From IMG/VR virus record IMGVR_UViG_3300034283_001919, positions 1-64,000 of that record: 64,000 bases of DNA. One strand, 5' to 3'. A program made the position numbers and the translations under genes. The notes below the pieces were generated by a model. It saw only the letters and a program-made list of their open reading frames with translations. It was not told the origin of the DNA and ran no database searches. This document shows, piece by piece, positions 50,732 through 60,003 of the stretch (position 1 is the stretch's first letter; the number at the start of each line of letters is the position of its first letter). The stretch comes from a virus.

Positions 50732-50747
50732 TGTTTCACGTGGAACA
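50732..50747. other. parS-like centromere site
   Basis: TGTTTCACGTGGAACA matches the bacterial parS consensus (TGTTTCACGTGAAACA) with one asymmetric base. It lies in an intergenic region free of genes. No parB gene was found in this window. May bind host ParB. Confidence 0.6.
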
Positions 50748-50789
50748 TTGTAAGTTGGTGTTAACCCTCGTACGCGTTCGCCCGCGTGA

Positions 50790-50838
50790 GAAAAAAAACC
50801 CCCAGAATACTAGCAACGTGCTAATACTCTGGGGGTTC
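50790..50838. terminator. Strong hairpin terminator after the 847-aa gene
   Basis: cccccagaatactag / ctaatactctggggg stem, flanked by an A-run on the plus strand (T-run on minus). Eight bases after the 50847 stop. Confidence 0.8.
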
Positions 50839-50846
50839 ATAAACTG

Positions 50847-53390
50847 TTAAGCAGTTTTCTTTGCGTTGGTAAACACAATAGGGCTAATCTTACCACGGAA
50901 TCTTTGGTATTCAATGGCTTCATCAAAGGTATGATAACTGCCATCTTCATCGATGCCAATCCATTCAGATGTCTTGCTCTGCATTACTCGGACTGTGCCA
51001 TCTTTGTTTCTAATGAAAGAAACTACGTTAGCCAATCCATAATATTGGAGTGCTCGTTCAAGGAACGGAAAGACATGTCGATTGAATACGATTTGGTCAC
51101 TTACTTTACCATTTGAAGTTGGGTGCTTCAAGCTGGCAGAATAGAGACCAAGTACTAGATCGTGTCGATCAGACTCATTGTCATGTAGTTCAATCTTATC
51201 AACGATTGATTGATACAGGAAGTCCCAGCTACTGCTGTCAAGATAACCACTAGATTCATTCATGTCTGATTGATTCAAGTTGTAAATATCTTTACGGAAT
51301 TGTTTTAAGATAGGAATAGCATTGAAGCTCAAGCGATAGCCAATCTTATGAATAACTTCATCAGGTTGACAGTTCTTTTGAGCCCATTCGGTAATCATCT
51401 TTACATACTCACGATATTTAGTTTTCGTGATCATATTAAGCTGAGTGATTTTACCTTCGTGCTTTTCTACAAATTGGCCTGGCTTGAGATAGTAGTCAAA
51501 CTTCTTAGCATCCCATAATGAACGGTCTACTGGAAGTCCAGAACTAATAACTTCATCAACCAATACTTTAGCTTCAAGCTCAATCGCTTCACGGTCAGCT
51601 GGTTCGTTTGTCTGAGTGCAACCGTCGATTGCATCTTCCAAACTACACAGTTGAAGTGGACGATGAGAATGGAACACAGAAGTATGTAGCATTACAGCAT
51701 TGACGAAACCGCCAACGCCTCCACCTGTCATACTAGATCGGATATCATTAAAGACATCTTGTCTAGTATAGGTTTCAGTACGTTCAGCTTTAGGAGCAGT
51801 AGAAGAAGGAAGTCCTACATAGCTAACTTTCCCTGCGTGAATGGCGGTAGATAGGCGCATAGGCCAACCACGTCCAGAACACTCAGGAAACTTAACTTGA
51901 GTACCGTCACTGGTCAACCAAGTTGGAGACCATTGTCCTTCTACATATCTAAATACAGAGTACTCACCAAGACCATTTGGAGATCGACGTGCAAAGACAA
52001 CCTTTTCTTTATCATATTGTCCACCAACTGGAGTCCTATAGAATAAACCAAAGAAGTCGTCACCGTCGCAGCCACCATGGCTCTCATACATCTCAATCCA
52101 ATCGAGATCATTAACTACGTGTACACCAAGGTCATTGATGCGTTGAATAGTTCCTTCTTCGACTTCTACATCATAACCAGATAAGCGAGCCATAGACTCG
52201 CTAATAATCTGTTCAGATACAGAACAAGGGATTGGGATACGTTCTTGAAGGGGTTTAGCATGGCTAGTAGCAAGGGTCTGGAATAACCAAGGGGAATCAG
52301 TTACCTTCATCCCCATTGCTTTCCAGCGATAACCTTGATATTGAAACCGTGCATAAGACTCTTCATCTTCAAGGTTAGTATCATCACGGAAAGAACGTTG
52401 GTATACATTCTTCCAGTTCATCAAAAGCTTATTGTTGATGGCATCGTTGAAGAGTTTCTTATATTCCTCGTCTAGCCAATATTCCATATCACTCTTGGTA
52501 AAGAGTTGTGGCATATTAATAAGAGTTTGATCGTCCGTACGGACTTTGGACTTAGGTCCTTGAGGCTCAGCAATGAGTTGATAGCCTTCAGAATATGAGA
52601 TCTCTGTCTTGACATTTCCATGCCAAGTCAATACATCTACACCTTCAGGAAGTTTATCGGTAACAAAGCAGTTGCCTTTAAGCTGACCCATTGGTCCAGT
52701 AAGTCTAATATTAAATACTTTAGCATTATATAGATTACGGATGCAATCCATACGCATAGTAGGATTAAGATAGTACTCACCTGGATCCTCGTTTTCAGCG
52801 GGATCAAAGATAGGTAGGTTATCAATACCTTTATGGATCAATCGTGGATGGATAGCAAAGCCACCGTCTAAGAGTCGATCCCAAACTTCAGGATTTTGAT
52901 AAAATTCTTGATAGTCTTCAGCATCTATAAGCCAATAGCCTTCTTCATCGCTATCGAAATAGCGACTAAAGTCGCCGGCTTCACAATAGCGTATTTTGAT
53001 TTCATCAAGATCAAAGTGAGCATTGATTAAAGTAGGTCGATGGAGAGTCTTCAACCGCTTAGCAGTCTTGCCTCCACCGTGGACAGTATAACCCATATCA
53101 GTAAAGATACTAAGCCATTCAGTATTGTTGCCAATTTGACAGATAACAATTTTGTTCTTGTCAACTAGAGCATACTGAATAGAAGGATCATTAATGATTT
53201 GTTGAATTTGGGTAAATTCATGTTCGTTTTGTGGGATAGGCAAAGAGCCTACCCGATAGAATGATTCGCCAGAATATTGTAATGCCTGGCGAAGGTGAGA
53301 TATATCGTAGAAACCTACTTGATATCCACCTGTAGAGCGAATAGGTCCATCAGCATAGCAGATAGTTCTTGTTTTGGGGTTAATGGCCAA
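50847..53390 (-). CDS. Large protein with DGD motif, candidate two-barrel (DPBB) RNA polymerase-like
   Basis: 847 aa, the largest protein here. Residues 384-452 read RIPIPCSVSEQ ... YESHGGCDGDDFFGLFYR. Eukaryotic RdRPs and phage YonO/crAss-like polymerases have, in the same order, a conserved R-x-P-C segment, a Gly-rich turn and a D-x-D-G-D metal motif (here CDGDD, 441-445). QLKGNCFVTDKLPEGVDVL (236-254) resembles the first DPBB strand pair. The match is by eye and incomplete. Monocistronic with its own terminator. CGG codons occur in frame here (R46, R112). Alternative: unknown large phage protein. Confidence 0.4.
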   Translation of the reverse strand: MAINPKTRTICYADGPIRSTGGYQVGFYDISHLRQALQYSGESFYRVGSLPIPQNEHEFTQIQQIINDPSIQYALVDKNKIVICQIGNNTEWLSIFTDMGYTVHGGGKTAKRLKTLHRPTLINAHFDLDEIKIRYCEAGDFSRYFDSDEEGYWLIDAEDYQEFYQNPEVWDRLLDGGFAIHPRLIHKGIDNLPIFDPAENEDPGEYYLNPTMRMDCIRNLYNAKVFNIRLTGPMGQLKGNCFVTDKLPEGVDVLTWHGNVKTEISYSEGYQLIAEPQGPKSKVRTDDQTLINMPQLFTKSDMEYWLDEEYKKLFNDAINNKLLMNWKNVYQRSFRDDTNLEDEESYARFQYQGYRWKAMGMKVTDSPWLFQTLATSHAKPLQERIPIPCSVSEQIISESMARLSGYDVEVEEGTIQRINDLGVHVVNDLDWIEMYESHGGCDGDDFFGLFYRTPVGGQYDKEKVVFARRSPNGLGEYSVFRYVEGQWSPTWLTSDGTQVKFPECSGRGWPMRLSTAIHAGKVSYVGLPSSTAPKAERTETYTRQDVFNDIRSSMTGGGVGGFVNAVMLHTSVFHSHRPLQLCSLEDAIDGCTQTNEPADREAIELEAKVLVDEVISSGLPVDRSLWDAKKFDYYLKPGQFVEKHEGKITQLNMITKTKYREYVKMITEWAQKNCQPDEVIHKIGYRLSFNAIPILKQFRKDIYNLNQSDMNESSGYLDSSSWDFLYQSIVDKIELHDNESDRHDLVLGLYSASLKHPTSNGKVSDQIVFNRHVFPFLERALQYYGLANVVSFIRNKDGTVRVMQSKTSEWIGIDEDGSYHTFDEAIEYQRFRGKISPIVFTNAKKTA

Positions 53391-53469
53391 AATCCCTCCT
53401 TAAGAGATTGTGTAATTATAATTATATTTTTGTATGTCTTTGCATAAACATAAAAAAGTATGATGGGGG

Positions 53470-53510
53470 GTGTAAGTGGGAGTATACATTTCTGCATACT
53501 CCCACCTACG
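53470..53510 (-). terminator. Terminator after 53534-54595
   Basis: GTGGGAGTATACATTTCTGCATACTCCCAC hairpin region (stem GTGGGAGTAT/ATACTCCCAC) followed on the minus strand by a C-rich stretch and TTTTTT. Confidence 0.7.
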
Positions 53511-53533
53511 GTAGGGCTTAGTTAGATGATTGC

Positions 53534-54595
53534 TTATTCCCAGGAAATTGGAGCTTCACCAGCAACAGCCGAAGCTGGTGCAGATGCAGTCGTATTACCT
53601 GAGGTATTAGCTTGCAATGAGTTTGTCCAAAGATCAACTGGCATTACTTTGTCGTTAACGACAACAGAGAAACGTCCGCAGTTAGCTTTGGTTGCATACC
53701 ACTGGTCTTGAAGTTCAATAACAGAAGGATCTTTCTCGTCGATAACTTTACCTTGAGAAGAACCAGACCAAACGCTTGACCAGTTCTGAGAAATGCGCAT
53801 CAAAGCATTTGCATGCTCTTCAACGGCTTTAATTTTCTCAGGAGACCATGCTTCTACAACAGAGTTTGTAGTGATATCGTTCTTCATAGCTGCTGAAGTC
53901 TTACGAAGATCTACAATACGCTTGTAGTTAGCTGTAATGGCATCTACGAAATCAAGGAAACCTTGACCTGTCTTAGATTCTTCGCGCTTTGCACGGCTAA
54001 CTTCAAAGCCTACAATTGCAGGACCAGTAAGGTTCTTTGGCATTTCCCAAACTTCTTTAACTTTAGCAGGCAAGTTCTTAGTACCGAGACCACTTACTGC
54101 ACCAAGTGACTTGAATGAGTCACGAAGTTCGTTGTAGCTATCGATATTAGAGCCAAACTGTTGCCAGAAGAAGGTCATACCTGAGTTGAAACGGAAGCCA
54201 AGGCTTTCGAGTGTAGGCATGAATTCTTCCAATGTAACTTGGTTTTGAGCTGAAGCATTAGACATTGCAAGAAGAAGTTCTTGAAGGCTAATAATTTCAG
54301 TTCCAATCATTACTTCTACGTCCATTTGAACGTTGTTAAAGATACCTGATACTAATGGCTTTGTGCCATTTGCAGAAGTGTGATCTTCAACGCTAAGACG
54401 CTGGAGATTTGCAGATTTTAAGGTAACGAAACCAGGAAGCATGTTGCCATTAAAGGAAGCCTGAAATGGAACACGACGGCCAAGGATTAAGTTAGCTGTT
54501 TTTGGTGTGGACTGCAGTATTTCGGGTGAATCTACTGCAATTCCAAGTGAACCTTCTGGGTCGAAGGACTTAACAAGTGTATTTAGAATAGACAT
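53534..54595 (-). CDS. Hypothetical protein of the late leftward region
   Basis: 353 aa, alpha/beta, starting MSILNTLVKSFDPEG, with a Ser/Ala/Thr-rich C terminus (TASAPASAVAGEAP). Contains no motif I recognise. Probably abundant, because it lies between strong terminators and has good codon use. Confidence 0.5.
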   Translation of the reverse strand: MSILNTLVKSFDPEGSLGIAVDSPEILQSTPKTANLILGRRVPFQASFNGNMLPGFVTLKSANLQRLSVEDHTSANGTKPLVSGIFNNVQMDVEVMIGTEIISLQELLLAMSNASAQNQVTLEEFMPTLESLGFRFNSGMTFFWQQFGSNIDSYNELRDSFKSLGAVSGLGTKNLPAKVKEVWEMPKNLTGPAIVGFEVSRAKREESKTGQGFLDFVDAITANYKRIVDLRKTSAAMKNDITTNSVVEAWSPEKIKAVEEHANALMRISQNWSSVWSGSSQGKVIDEKDPSVIELQDQWYATKANCGRFSVVVNDKVMPVDLWTNSLQANTSGNTTASAPASAVAGEAPISWE

Positions 54596-54655
54596 AGTGT
54601 CAATAATTCTTTCTGTATAAATAGGGATAATATTTGGGTTTTTAATTGGGCTTTA

Positions 54656-54685
54656 TGACCTAGGGATTGGGTGATCCCTAGGTCA
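54656..54685. terminator. Perfect hairpin (terminator-like)
   Basis: tgacctagggat-tgggtg-atccctaggtca, 12-bp stem, followed on the plus strand by ttgttttttatttt. It separates two leftward genes; acts in plus polarity or both. Confidence 0.6.
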
Positions 54686-54710
54686 TTGTTTTTTATTTTA
54701 ATGAATTTAT

Positions 54711-54800
54711 TTATTTCTTTGTTACAAAGCCAGTGATGAACGCACCAAAGATGCGAACACGCTGACTGATTGCAACAACAGTATTTTTAATGATACTCAT
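54711..54800 (-). CDS. 29-aa small protein
   Basis: MSIIKNTVVAISQRVRIF, amphipathic, with RBS and four-base stop/start overlap with 54797. Possibly membrane-associated. Confidence 0.4.
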   Translation of the reverse strand: MSIIKNTVVAISQRVRIFGAFITGFVTKK

Positions 54801-55000
54801 TGTGCTGTCTCCTTTAAGAGATCTAGTTGATAAGCGGAATATCCTGGAAGGGATGAACCTTCATCAGGGGAATGGTCGAAACACCAAGGCTCGTCATCGT
54901 ACAAGACGAATTCTGAGCAAGATGGTTCTATACATTTGTGTCTATATATACCGTTACTAGGGTTTGCTTGGTATGCACCTATTGTATTGGAAATGGTCAT
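54797..55000 (-). CDS. Small Cys/His protein
   Basis: 67 aa, from ATG 55000, which overlaps the stop of the next gene (ATGA). C-x4-C-x12-C-x2-H pattern (CIEPSC, WCFDH) consistent with a zinc finger. Confidence 0.55.
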   Translation of the reverse strand: MTISNTIGAYQANPSNGIYRHKCIEPSCSEFVLYDDEPWCFDHSPDEGSSLPGYSAYQLDLLKETAQ

Positions 55001-55068
55001 TTTGACCACCCAAAAGCAAACGCTACGGAAGTGATAGTGAGCCCAATGTATTGTGCTACACGTTTCAT
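54997..55068 (-). CDS. 23-aa membrane peptide
   Basis: MKRVAQYIGLTITSVAFAFGW, one hydrophobic helix; stop overlaps the next start. Coding is supported by operon packing. Confidence 0.4.
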   Translation of the reverse strand: MKRVAQYIGLTITSVAFAFGWSK

Positions 55069-55580
55069 GGTGTTGTCCTTATCTTAGCCAGACGTTTTCT
55101 AGCTACATAGTTGTTATACTTAACCACATATGGACGAACCCATACGATAAAGTCGCGGGTCATCCAGATAGGGAAAGTAAGGAATCGGATAAAGCTATAC
55201 ATAAGTTTACCTAGATCATTCAAAGCTACACCCCATTTAGCGAGGGTAACTTTATAGTTTTCTAGTTTAGACTTAAAGATAGCATGGTGATATTTGTATT
55301 CACTTCCACCGTGTGCACGAGCACGAGGTGTGTCATAGTTCCATTTAAGGAACTGATAACCTGGAACTGAAAGTACAGTTGAGATAACACCAGCACCCAT
55401 TGCTACAAGACCTGCTGCACCAAATGCTATACCCATTATGAATGAGATAACAAGAGAGTTTAGTAGGTTGAACAATGGATATTTAGCTGACATTTGACGC
55501 CAGATTGGAACCTTAGCAGCAATCATGAGCTCTAAAGCACACGATGTAATTGCTAAGATAATCATCATAGATAATAACAT
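55065..55580 (-). CDS. Membrane protein with four helices
   Basis: 171 aa. Helices at the N terminus (MLLSMMIILAITSCALELMIAA, LLNSLVISFIMGIAFGAAGLVAMGAGVI) and a basic soluble C-terminal part (RKRLAKIRTTP). Inner membrane. Possibly holin-like, but longer than usual. Confidence 0.5.
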   Translation of the reverse strand: MLLSMMIILAITSCALELMIAAKVPIWRQMSAKYPLFNLLNSLVISFIMGIAFGAAGLVAMGAGVISTVLSVPGYQFLKWNYDTPRARAHGGSEYKYHHAIFKSKLENYKVTLAKWGVALNDLGKLMYSFIRFLTFPIWMTRDFIVWVRPYVVKYNNYVARKRLAKIRTTP

Positions 55581-55774
55581 TAGTTACTCCTTTGGGTTTC
55601 ACCAGTGATGTCTTGTTTGGCCCAATCATACAGGGCTTTATCAGCTCCTGTAAGTTGGGATGATTTTGATTTAGATTTTGTATAGGTTATAAAACCAAAC
55701 ACAAATCCTACATTGATTACGGCAGATACCAGCAAGAAAGCTGAAATCATACCTGAAAGATACCAATACCACAT
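55580..55774 (-). CDS. Small membrane protein
   Basis: 64 aa, one long hydrophobic helix (MISAFLLVSAVINVGFVFGFI) after a short start MWYWYLSG. One-base overlap with the 55065 gene. Confidence 0.5.
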   Translation of the reverse strand: MWYWYLSGMISAFLLVSAVINVGFVFGFITYTKSKSKSSQLTGADKALYDWAKQDITGETQRSN

Positions 55775-55825
55775 TTTAATTTCTCCTAATGTTAGTGGGT
55801 TATTGTTTGGGCTAAGGATAATGAC

Positions 55826-56347
55826 CTAGAGGAAATCCTCTAAGTCATCATCCAAATATTGTCGCTTTACCCAAGTTAATTCGGGTGTAGCTATGTAAGT
55901 AGTGGATTGATTGTATGGACCAGACTTTTCAGTCTGATCCCAAGTCCAAGCGTATGGACAACAAGGTGGAACAAGTGTTCCATTCTCAATGTGGCTAAGT
56001 TCGCCACCTGAGAAACACCATCCTCCGGTGATGTTGCCATGACCACCATGAACTCCTGCAAATTTTGCAAGTCCAGGTAGTGCATTGAAAAGTATCACAC
56101 TGCAGTCATGGCACAAATGTGCTAGGTATGGATTAGAATCATACTCAGAAATTGAGTACACTTCACCCCGAGTTTGATCGGGGATGCAGTCAGTGAATCC
56201 GCCATAGTGTCCAAGTGACAAGGTATTGATAGAAATACCGTCGTCAATAAACATACCCTGTTGTTGAGTCGTGGGATTGGGTATCCCACAGTTTGTACAG
56301 TTGAGTAGTGGATATTTATCCACTAATTCTTGAGAATGATTAAGCAT
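55826..56347 (-). CDS. Cys-rich hypothetical protein
   Basis: 173 aa with CTNCGIPNP, CHDC and CC-P-Y near the C terminus; several His. Probable zinc-binding phage protein of unknown role. Confidence 0.55.
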   Translation of the reverse strand: MLNHSQELVDKYPLLNCTNCGIPNPTTQQQGMFIDDGISINTLSLGHYGGFTDCIPDQTRGEVYSISEYDSNPYLAHLCHDCSVILFNALPGLAKFAGVHGGHGNITGGWCFSGGELSHIENGTLVPPCCPYAWTWDQTEKSGPYNQSTTYIATPELTWVKRQYLDDDLEDFL

Positions 56348-56365
56348 ACTCTTTCATTTTTTTCT

Positions 56366-56983
56366 TTATTGTTTTGGACGATGACCCGTAACTGTTGGGT
56401 TCTTGAGAACAAATGCAATCCAGAAGTATTCTAAAACTGCAGCAACAGCATAAAAATGATCTGGTTCAGATGAGTTTCTAGGATCAACGGCCATATAATC
56501 TAAGATTTCAGACCAAGACAAATCTGTTTTGCCATAGTCTTCTAAAAGAGATTGAAAAGTTTTAAAGTCATCTTCAGAAATATAAATATTGTCAGAAGCA
56601 ATAACTTTATTAATAGCAGAAAGCTGTTGTTGAACCATATGGCCAACAACATGAACTGAATTTTTGTGCAATTGAATGTTGTCTATAGGTTCTGAGATAT
56701 TATAACCTTCAATACGAGCAATTGCTTCACAGTCTGCACAAGGGCATGGATTAAATCCATAGCCAATTTCTGTGTGTTCACTGTGACAATAGCACGAATA
56801 GACAGGTCTAGTGGTATTAAACATAGATAGAATGTCAGTTGCTAAAGTATCATTAACACCGCTTTGAACAAGCGATGAGTAAATGCCAACTTCAGCTTCA
56901 ATATCCCATTCAGGATTTGAAACAACTTTGTAAGACTCTGTTTCAGGATCCCATATTACTTTTTTGTCATTAGGTTGATTCAT
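56366..56983 (-). CDS. Hypothetical protein with Cys-cluster
   Basis: 205 aa, acidic. CYCHSEH and PCPCADCEAIAR (about residues 58-90) suggest a small metal centre. Helical C terminus. No family recognised. Confidence 0.5.
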   Translation of the reverse strand: MNQPNDKKVIWDPETESYKVVSNPEWDIEAEVGIYSSLVQSGVNDTLATDILSMFNTTRPVYSCYCHSEHTEIGYGFNPCPCADCEAIARIEGYNISEPIDNIQLHKNSVHVVGHMVQQQLSAINKVIASDNIYISEDDFKTFQSLLEDYGKTDLSWSEILDYMAVDPRNSSEPDHFYAVAAVLEYFWIAFVLKNPTVTGHRPKQ

Positions 56984-57001
56984 TTTAAATTTACTCTTTC
57001 T

Positions 57002-57184
57002 TTAGAAATAATACCAAACTGAAGTTTTCATTTCCTCAGTCAGTTGTGACTCTTGATAGATAAGAACTCCTCCATATTGTTGTTCAAGGACCTGTTCACA
57101 GTCTTGAAGATTACCACGATAAAGGATGAATTCATCTGCAGGGTCAACTACGTAATAGATAGTTTGATTATTATTGTTCATTAT
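57002..57184 (-). CDS. Small acidic hypothetical protein
   Basis: 60 aa from ATG 57184 (AGGAGAACT before it) rather than the ORF start in the tRNA-like element. YYVVDPADEFILYRG. No family recognised. Confidence 0.5.
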   Translation of the reverse strand: MMNNNNQTIYYVVDPADEFILYRGNLQDCEQVLEQQYGGVLIYQESQLTEEMKTSVWYYF

Positions 57185-57212
57185 AGTTCTCCTAACTATA
57201 GATTTGATTTTA

Positions 57213-57306
57213 GTGGGTGTAATGGGATTTGAACCCAATTATGTATCTCACAGCTGATATAGCGGGGGAAGGCTATATTCAGGGTGGTCATTACCTTCCA
57301 GGCACC
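57213..57306 (-). other. tRNA-like 3' half and hairpin
   Basis: T-arm-like TTGGG-TTCAAAT-CCCAT with TACACCCAC downstream, as in tRNA 3' ends, but no matching 5' acceptor. A stem ATATAGC/GCTATAT lies in place of the anticodon region. May be a degenerate tRNA or an RNA element. Confidence 0.35.
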
Positions 57307-57410
57307 CGAAGGTGAGCATATTTGTGCAGAGCATACTCAGGCTCCGTTAGCTAGCATTTTACCCTGGCTTACTACCATCCAGGTAACCTATAAATAGGAA
57401 ATGCATTTTG

Positions 57411-57635
57411 TTACCAATCGTTACGAACGTGTGGGTTTTTGATTTCATTGATATACTCAACAGTATTTGTGACTGAATCATTAGCAATGGTTTTTAGGGC
57501 AAAACCAGTAGATTTAGTGATGTGCCATAGACCAAGAGCAGTGCCATAAAGCAATGTTCCTGCACCAATGGCTGGCGCAACAACTCCATATTGAGCTGTT
57601 TTCTTAAATGTTGATTTAATTTTTGTAGTGTTCAT
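57411..57635 (-). CDS. Small membrane protein
   Basis: 74 aa from ATG 57635 (AGGAGTTATT). Basic start, one hydrophobic helix (GVVAPAIGAGTLLYGTALGLW), charged tail. Unknown. Confidence 0.5.
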   Translation of the reverse strand: MNTTKIKSTFKKTAQYGVVAPAIGAGTLLYGTALGLWHITKSTGFALKTIANDSVTNTVEYINEIKNPHVRNDW

Positions 57636-57639
57636 AATA

Positions 57640-58858
57640 ACTCCTGTTATTCTGGTTTTGTATGGGCGTATGGTCAATTGCCCGCAGGCAAATATCTTAT
57701 AGAATGGAAGCACTTTACATCATGATACTCAGCATGAGTTACTTTTAAATTAAGTAAGTAACAAACCATAAGTGGTATATTCGGTTAGAAGAGCCTCAAT
57801 ATACCAGTGAGGGGTTTTTATCGCTAACCGTGCGATATTTCTACACGCACACACAATAAGCAGTGTGCAGTTGGAAACTTTAATCTTAAGAAGATTGGTC
57901 CTATTTTGCAAGGATAACAATGGGTACTAGATGGCTAACATACGCTGGGTTGGGATTGTACAATCCAACAATTGAACCAGGGTAATGCATTCGTTCGCAG
58001 AGGTTATCACGGGATTTCGTATCAACCATAGTCTCAAAGAGACAGTTCTGTAGTCTCGGCTAAAGTGGCACTTGATTAGGCACTTCTCAATTGGAAACTT
58101 AAGGGTAACTCAATCGGGTTTTAGTCTAATCAGTTACAGACTCGCTATACAGACTCTTCTTAAGAAATCTTGTGGTTCGCCGGCAAAACCAACGAACACG
58201 AATATTCTCAGGGGTATATCATATACTCTAGAAAGGAATAAGAGAGTATAGAGACACCTAATATAGGGGGAGATAATCTCCCATATTGGGTATACTTACA
58301 TTTGCCGTGTCTAGTATACCCAAATGCATAACACCTTGGCAGGTTACATATGCATAGTTTTATAATGGGTATACCCCTGAGAGATATTAATATAAGCATT
58401 TGTCCAACAATAATATATATATTGCTATAGATACATTAGGGGATAAGTATACTTATACTAACGAAAAGGGTAGTTTCTTGGCAATCAGCCGTAGGTATCT
58501 ACCAAACTATCATATGTTTGCTTTTGTTGCCTGGCCGGCAAATCCAAATGGAAATGCCTTAAAGCGGGACAACGGGCTAAAGATATCGATATGATACCTG
58601 CAATCATCTAACTGGGGGCCCAACCCCAGAGAACTTGAGATCGATTATAGATTTAGAATCTATGTAGGTACGAGTGTTACCTAATGTAGTAATGTACTCG
58701 TCAGTACACAACTACACAAGGTAGGACACAAGGATTGTTTCAGCGGATCAGTGCTAGGTGAAATCAAACCTAAGGATATATAGAGGGGGTTACACACAGC
58801 CTAGTCACCGAAGTGACCAGACTGGTGTCTTCACCAAGAGAACTTGGTGGCAAATCTC
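57640..58858. other. Hairpin-rich non-coding region
   Basis: 1.2 kb with no convincing gene (a 64-codon plus ORF at 58400 lacks an RBS). Hairpins include CGGTTAG/CTAACCG at 57782-57830, GCACACAC/GTGTGC at 57850-57871, GGATTGTACAATCC and GGGTATACCC. Candidate large structured RNA, origin or intergenic regulator. Confidence 0.5.
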
Positions 58859-58859
58859 A

Positions 58860-59285
58860 TCAAACGAACTTGATGGCGGGCACTGGTGCCAAACCGCAAA
58901 TGCGTTCCGCAAAGCGGTCAGCATTCAGGATGATGGTCTGATAAGTGACACCCTTCTCAGAGAGATAGGGGACAGACTTGTCAGCGGTCAAGCAAGTGAA
59001 CTCATAGTACACAACTTGGCCAGAAGCCTTTGCTGTGTTGAACCGAGAAACAATCTCAGAGTTCTCTTCTGCTGAAAACCAGAGTTCATACGCACCAGAG
59101 AAGTTCTGGTACTTGACGCCATCAGAGGCAACCGAGTCGAAACGAAGGTCGACTGGTACAGTGTTGGTAGCATCCATAATGCTAACCAAGAAAGCGAAGC
59201 GTTGACCATCAGCGGAACGCTTTTGGATTGGTGCTTGCTGAGTTGAGCCCTTGCCAGAAGCAAGAGCGTTGATACGGACTTTCAT
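58860..59285 (-). CDS. Hypothetical beta-rich protein
   Basis: 141 aa, starting MKVRINALASGKG; RBS ggagaaact. Beta-rich in the centre (VVYYEFTCLTADKSV). No family recognised. Possibly a nucleic-acid-binding OB-type fold. Confidence 0.5.
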   Translation of the reverse strand: MKVRINALASGKGSTQQAPIQKRSADGQRFAFLVSIMDATNTVPVDLRFDSVASDGVKYQNFSGAYELWFSAEENSEIVSRFNTAKASGQVVYYEFTCLTADKSVPYLSEKGVTYQTIILNADRFAERICGLAPVPAIKFV

Positions 59286-59558
59286 AGTTTCTCCAAACTA
59301 CTACAAGAAACCCACGGATTGGGTCCCTATTTGAAAATTTAGAATAATATAATATTAAAACTTAAGATATATGTCTATTAATAATATAGACGTAATTGTT
59401 TGCCGGCAAAATAACTATGCCTGATCAAGTCTAAGACATTGCTCCAACATATATATAAACATATATAAGATACTATTACAGCGTTCAGTAGGACAATCGT
59501 TCGCGGACTCCTCATACTATTCACTTAGTTCACTGGTTTCCAATCCCTGAAACGTGAG
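59286..59558. other. Non-coding stretch between first right-end gene and element copy 1
   Basis: 273 bp, A+T-rich; palindrome TTTGCCGGCAAA at about 59398 (also near 58182 and 58543). No ORF. Confidence 0.35.
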
Positions 59559-59597
59559 ACTATAGATATAAACTAAAGACATATAAACGGTTGAAGG

Positions 59598-59750
59598 TCA
59601 CCCAGCTTTCGCTGGGGCCTTCTTCGCACGAGCCTTGCGAGGCTTCGACGAAGCAGCATGGAATGCTGCGTAATGACCACGGATGTGGTCGATGGACTGT
59701 GGTGTGATGTTGTTGCTTTCCAAGCGACAACGTGCGCAAATAGCGGACAT
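59598..59750 (-). CDS. Small basic CxxC protein ending KKAPAKAG
   Basis: 50 aa, MSAICARCRLES then basic tail (KPRKARAKKAPAKAG). GGAGGT before ATG. The 3' end forms a hairpin CCCAGC-GAAA-GCTGGG, probably terminating transcription. DNA-binding suggested by charge. Confidence 0.6.
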   Translation of the reverse strand: MSAICARCRLESNNITPQSIDHIRGHYAAFHAASSKPRKARAKKAPAKAG

Positions 59751-59794
59751 AGTGTACCTCCTAAGGACACTATGACATTTAAAGATCTATATAG

Positions 59795-59960
59795 ATACAA
59801 GACTACATCTCTCGTCAGAGATGCAATCCTTGTGTGCCCGGACAGTCCTTGTTACAACTCCAGTCGGCACTATAAGATTTAAAGATATACACACAGTATA
59901 ATCACTACACCATCTGTATAGCACTATGTGCATACAAGCTGGCGCGTGATAGTGGACGAC
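59795..59960 (-). ncRNA. Putative short RNAs downstream of element copies 3 and 4
   Basis: Two units of about 75 bases with no RBS or gene. The 59892-59957 unit shares the 5' part GTCCACTATCACGCGC with the unit beginning near 61918. Class unknown. Confidence 0.4.
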
Positions 59961-60003
59961 AACTATAAGCTAAAGATATATATAAAGACCACAGTAACCC
60001 GAG

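Noticed and set aside
58400-58594. Rightward 64-codon ORF in the hairpin region
   Set aside because: No RBS, atypical start, overlaps several inverted repeats and lies opposite the direction of neighbouring genes.
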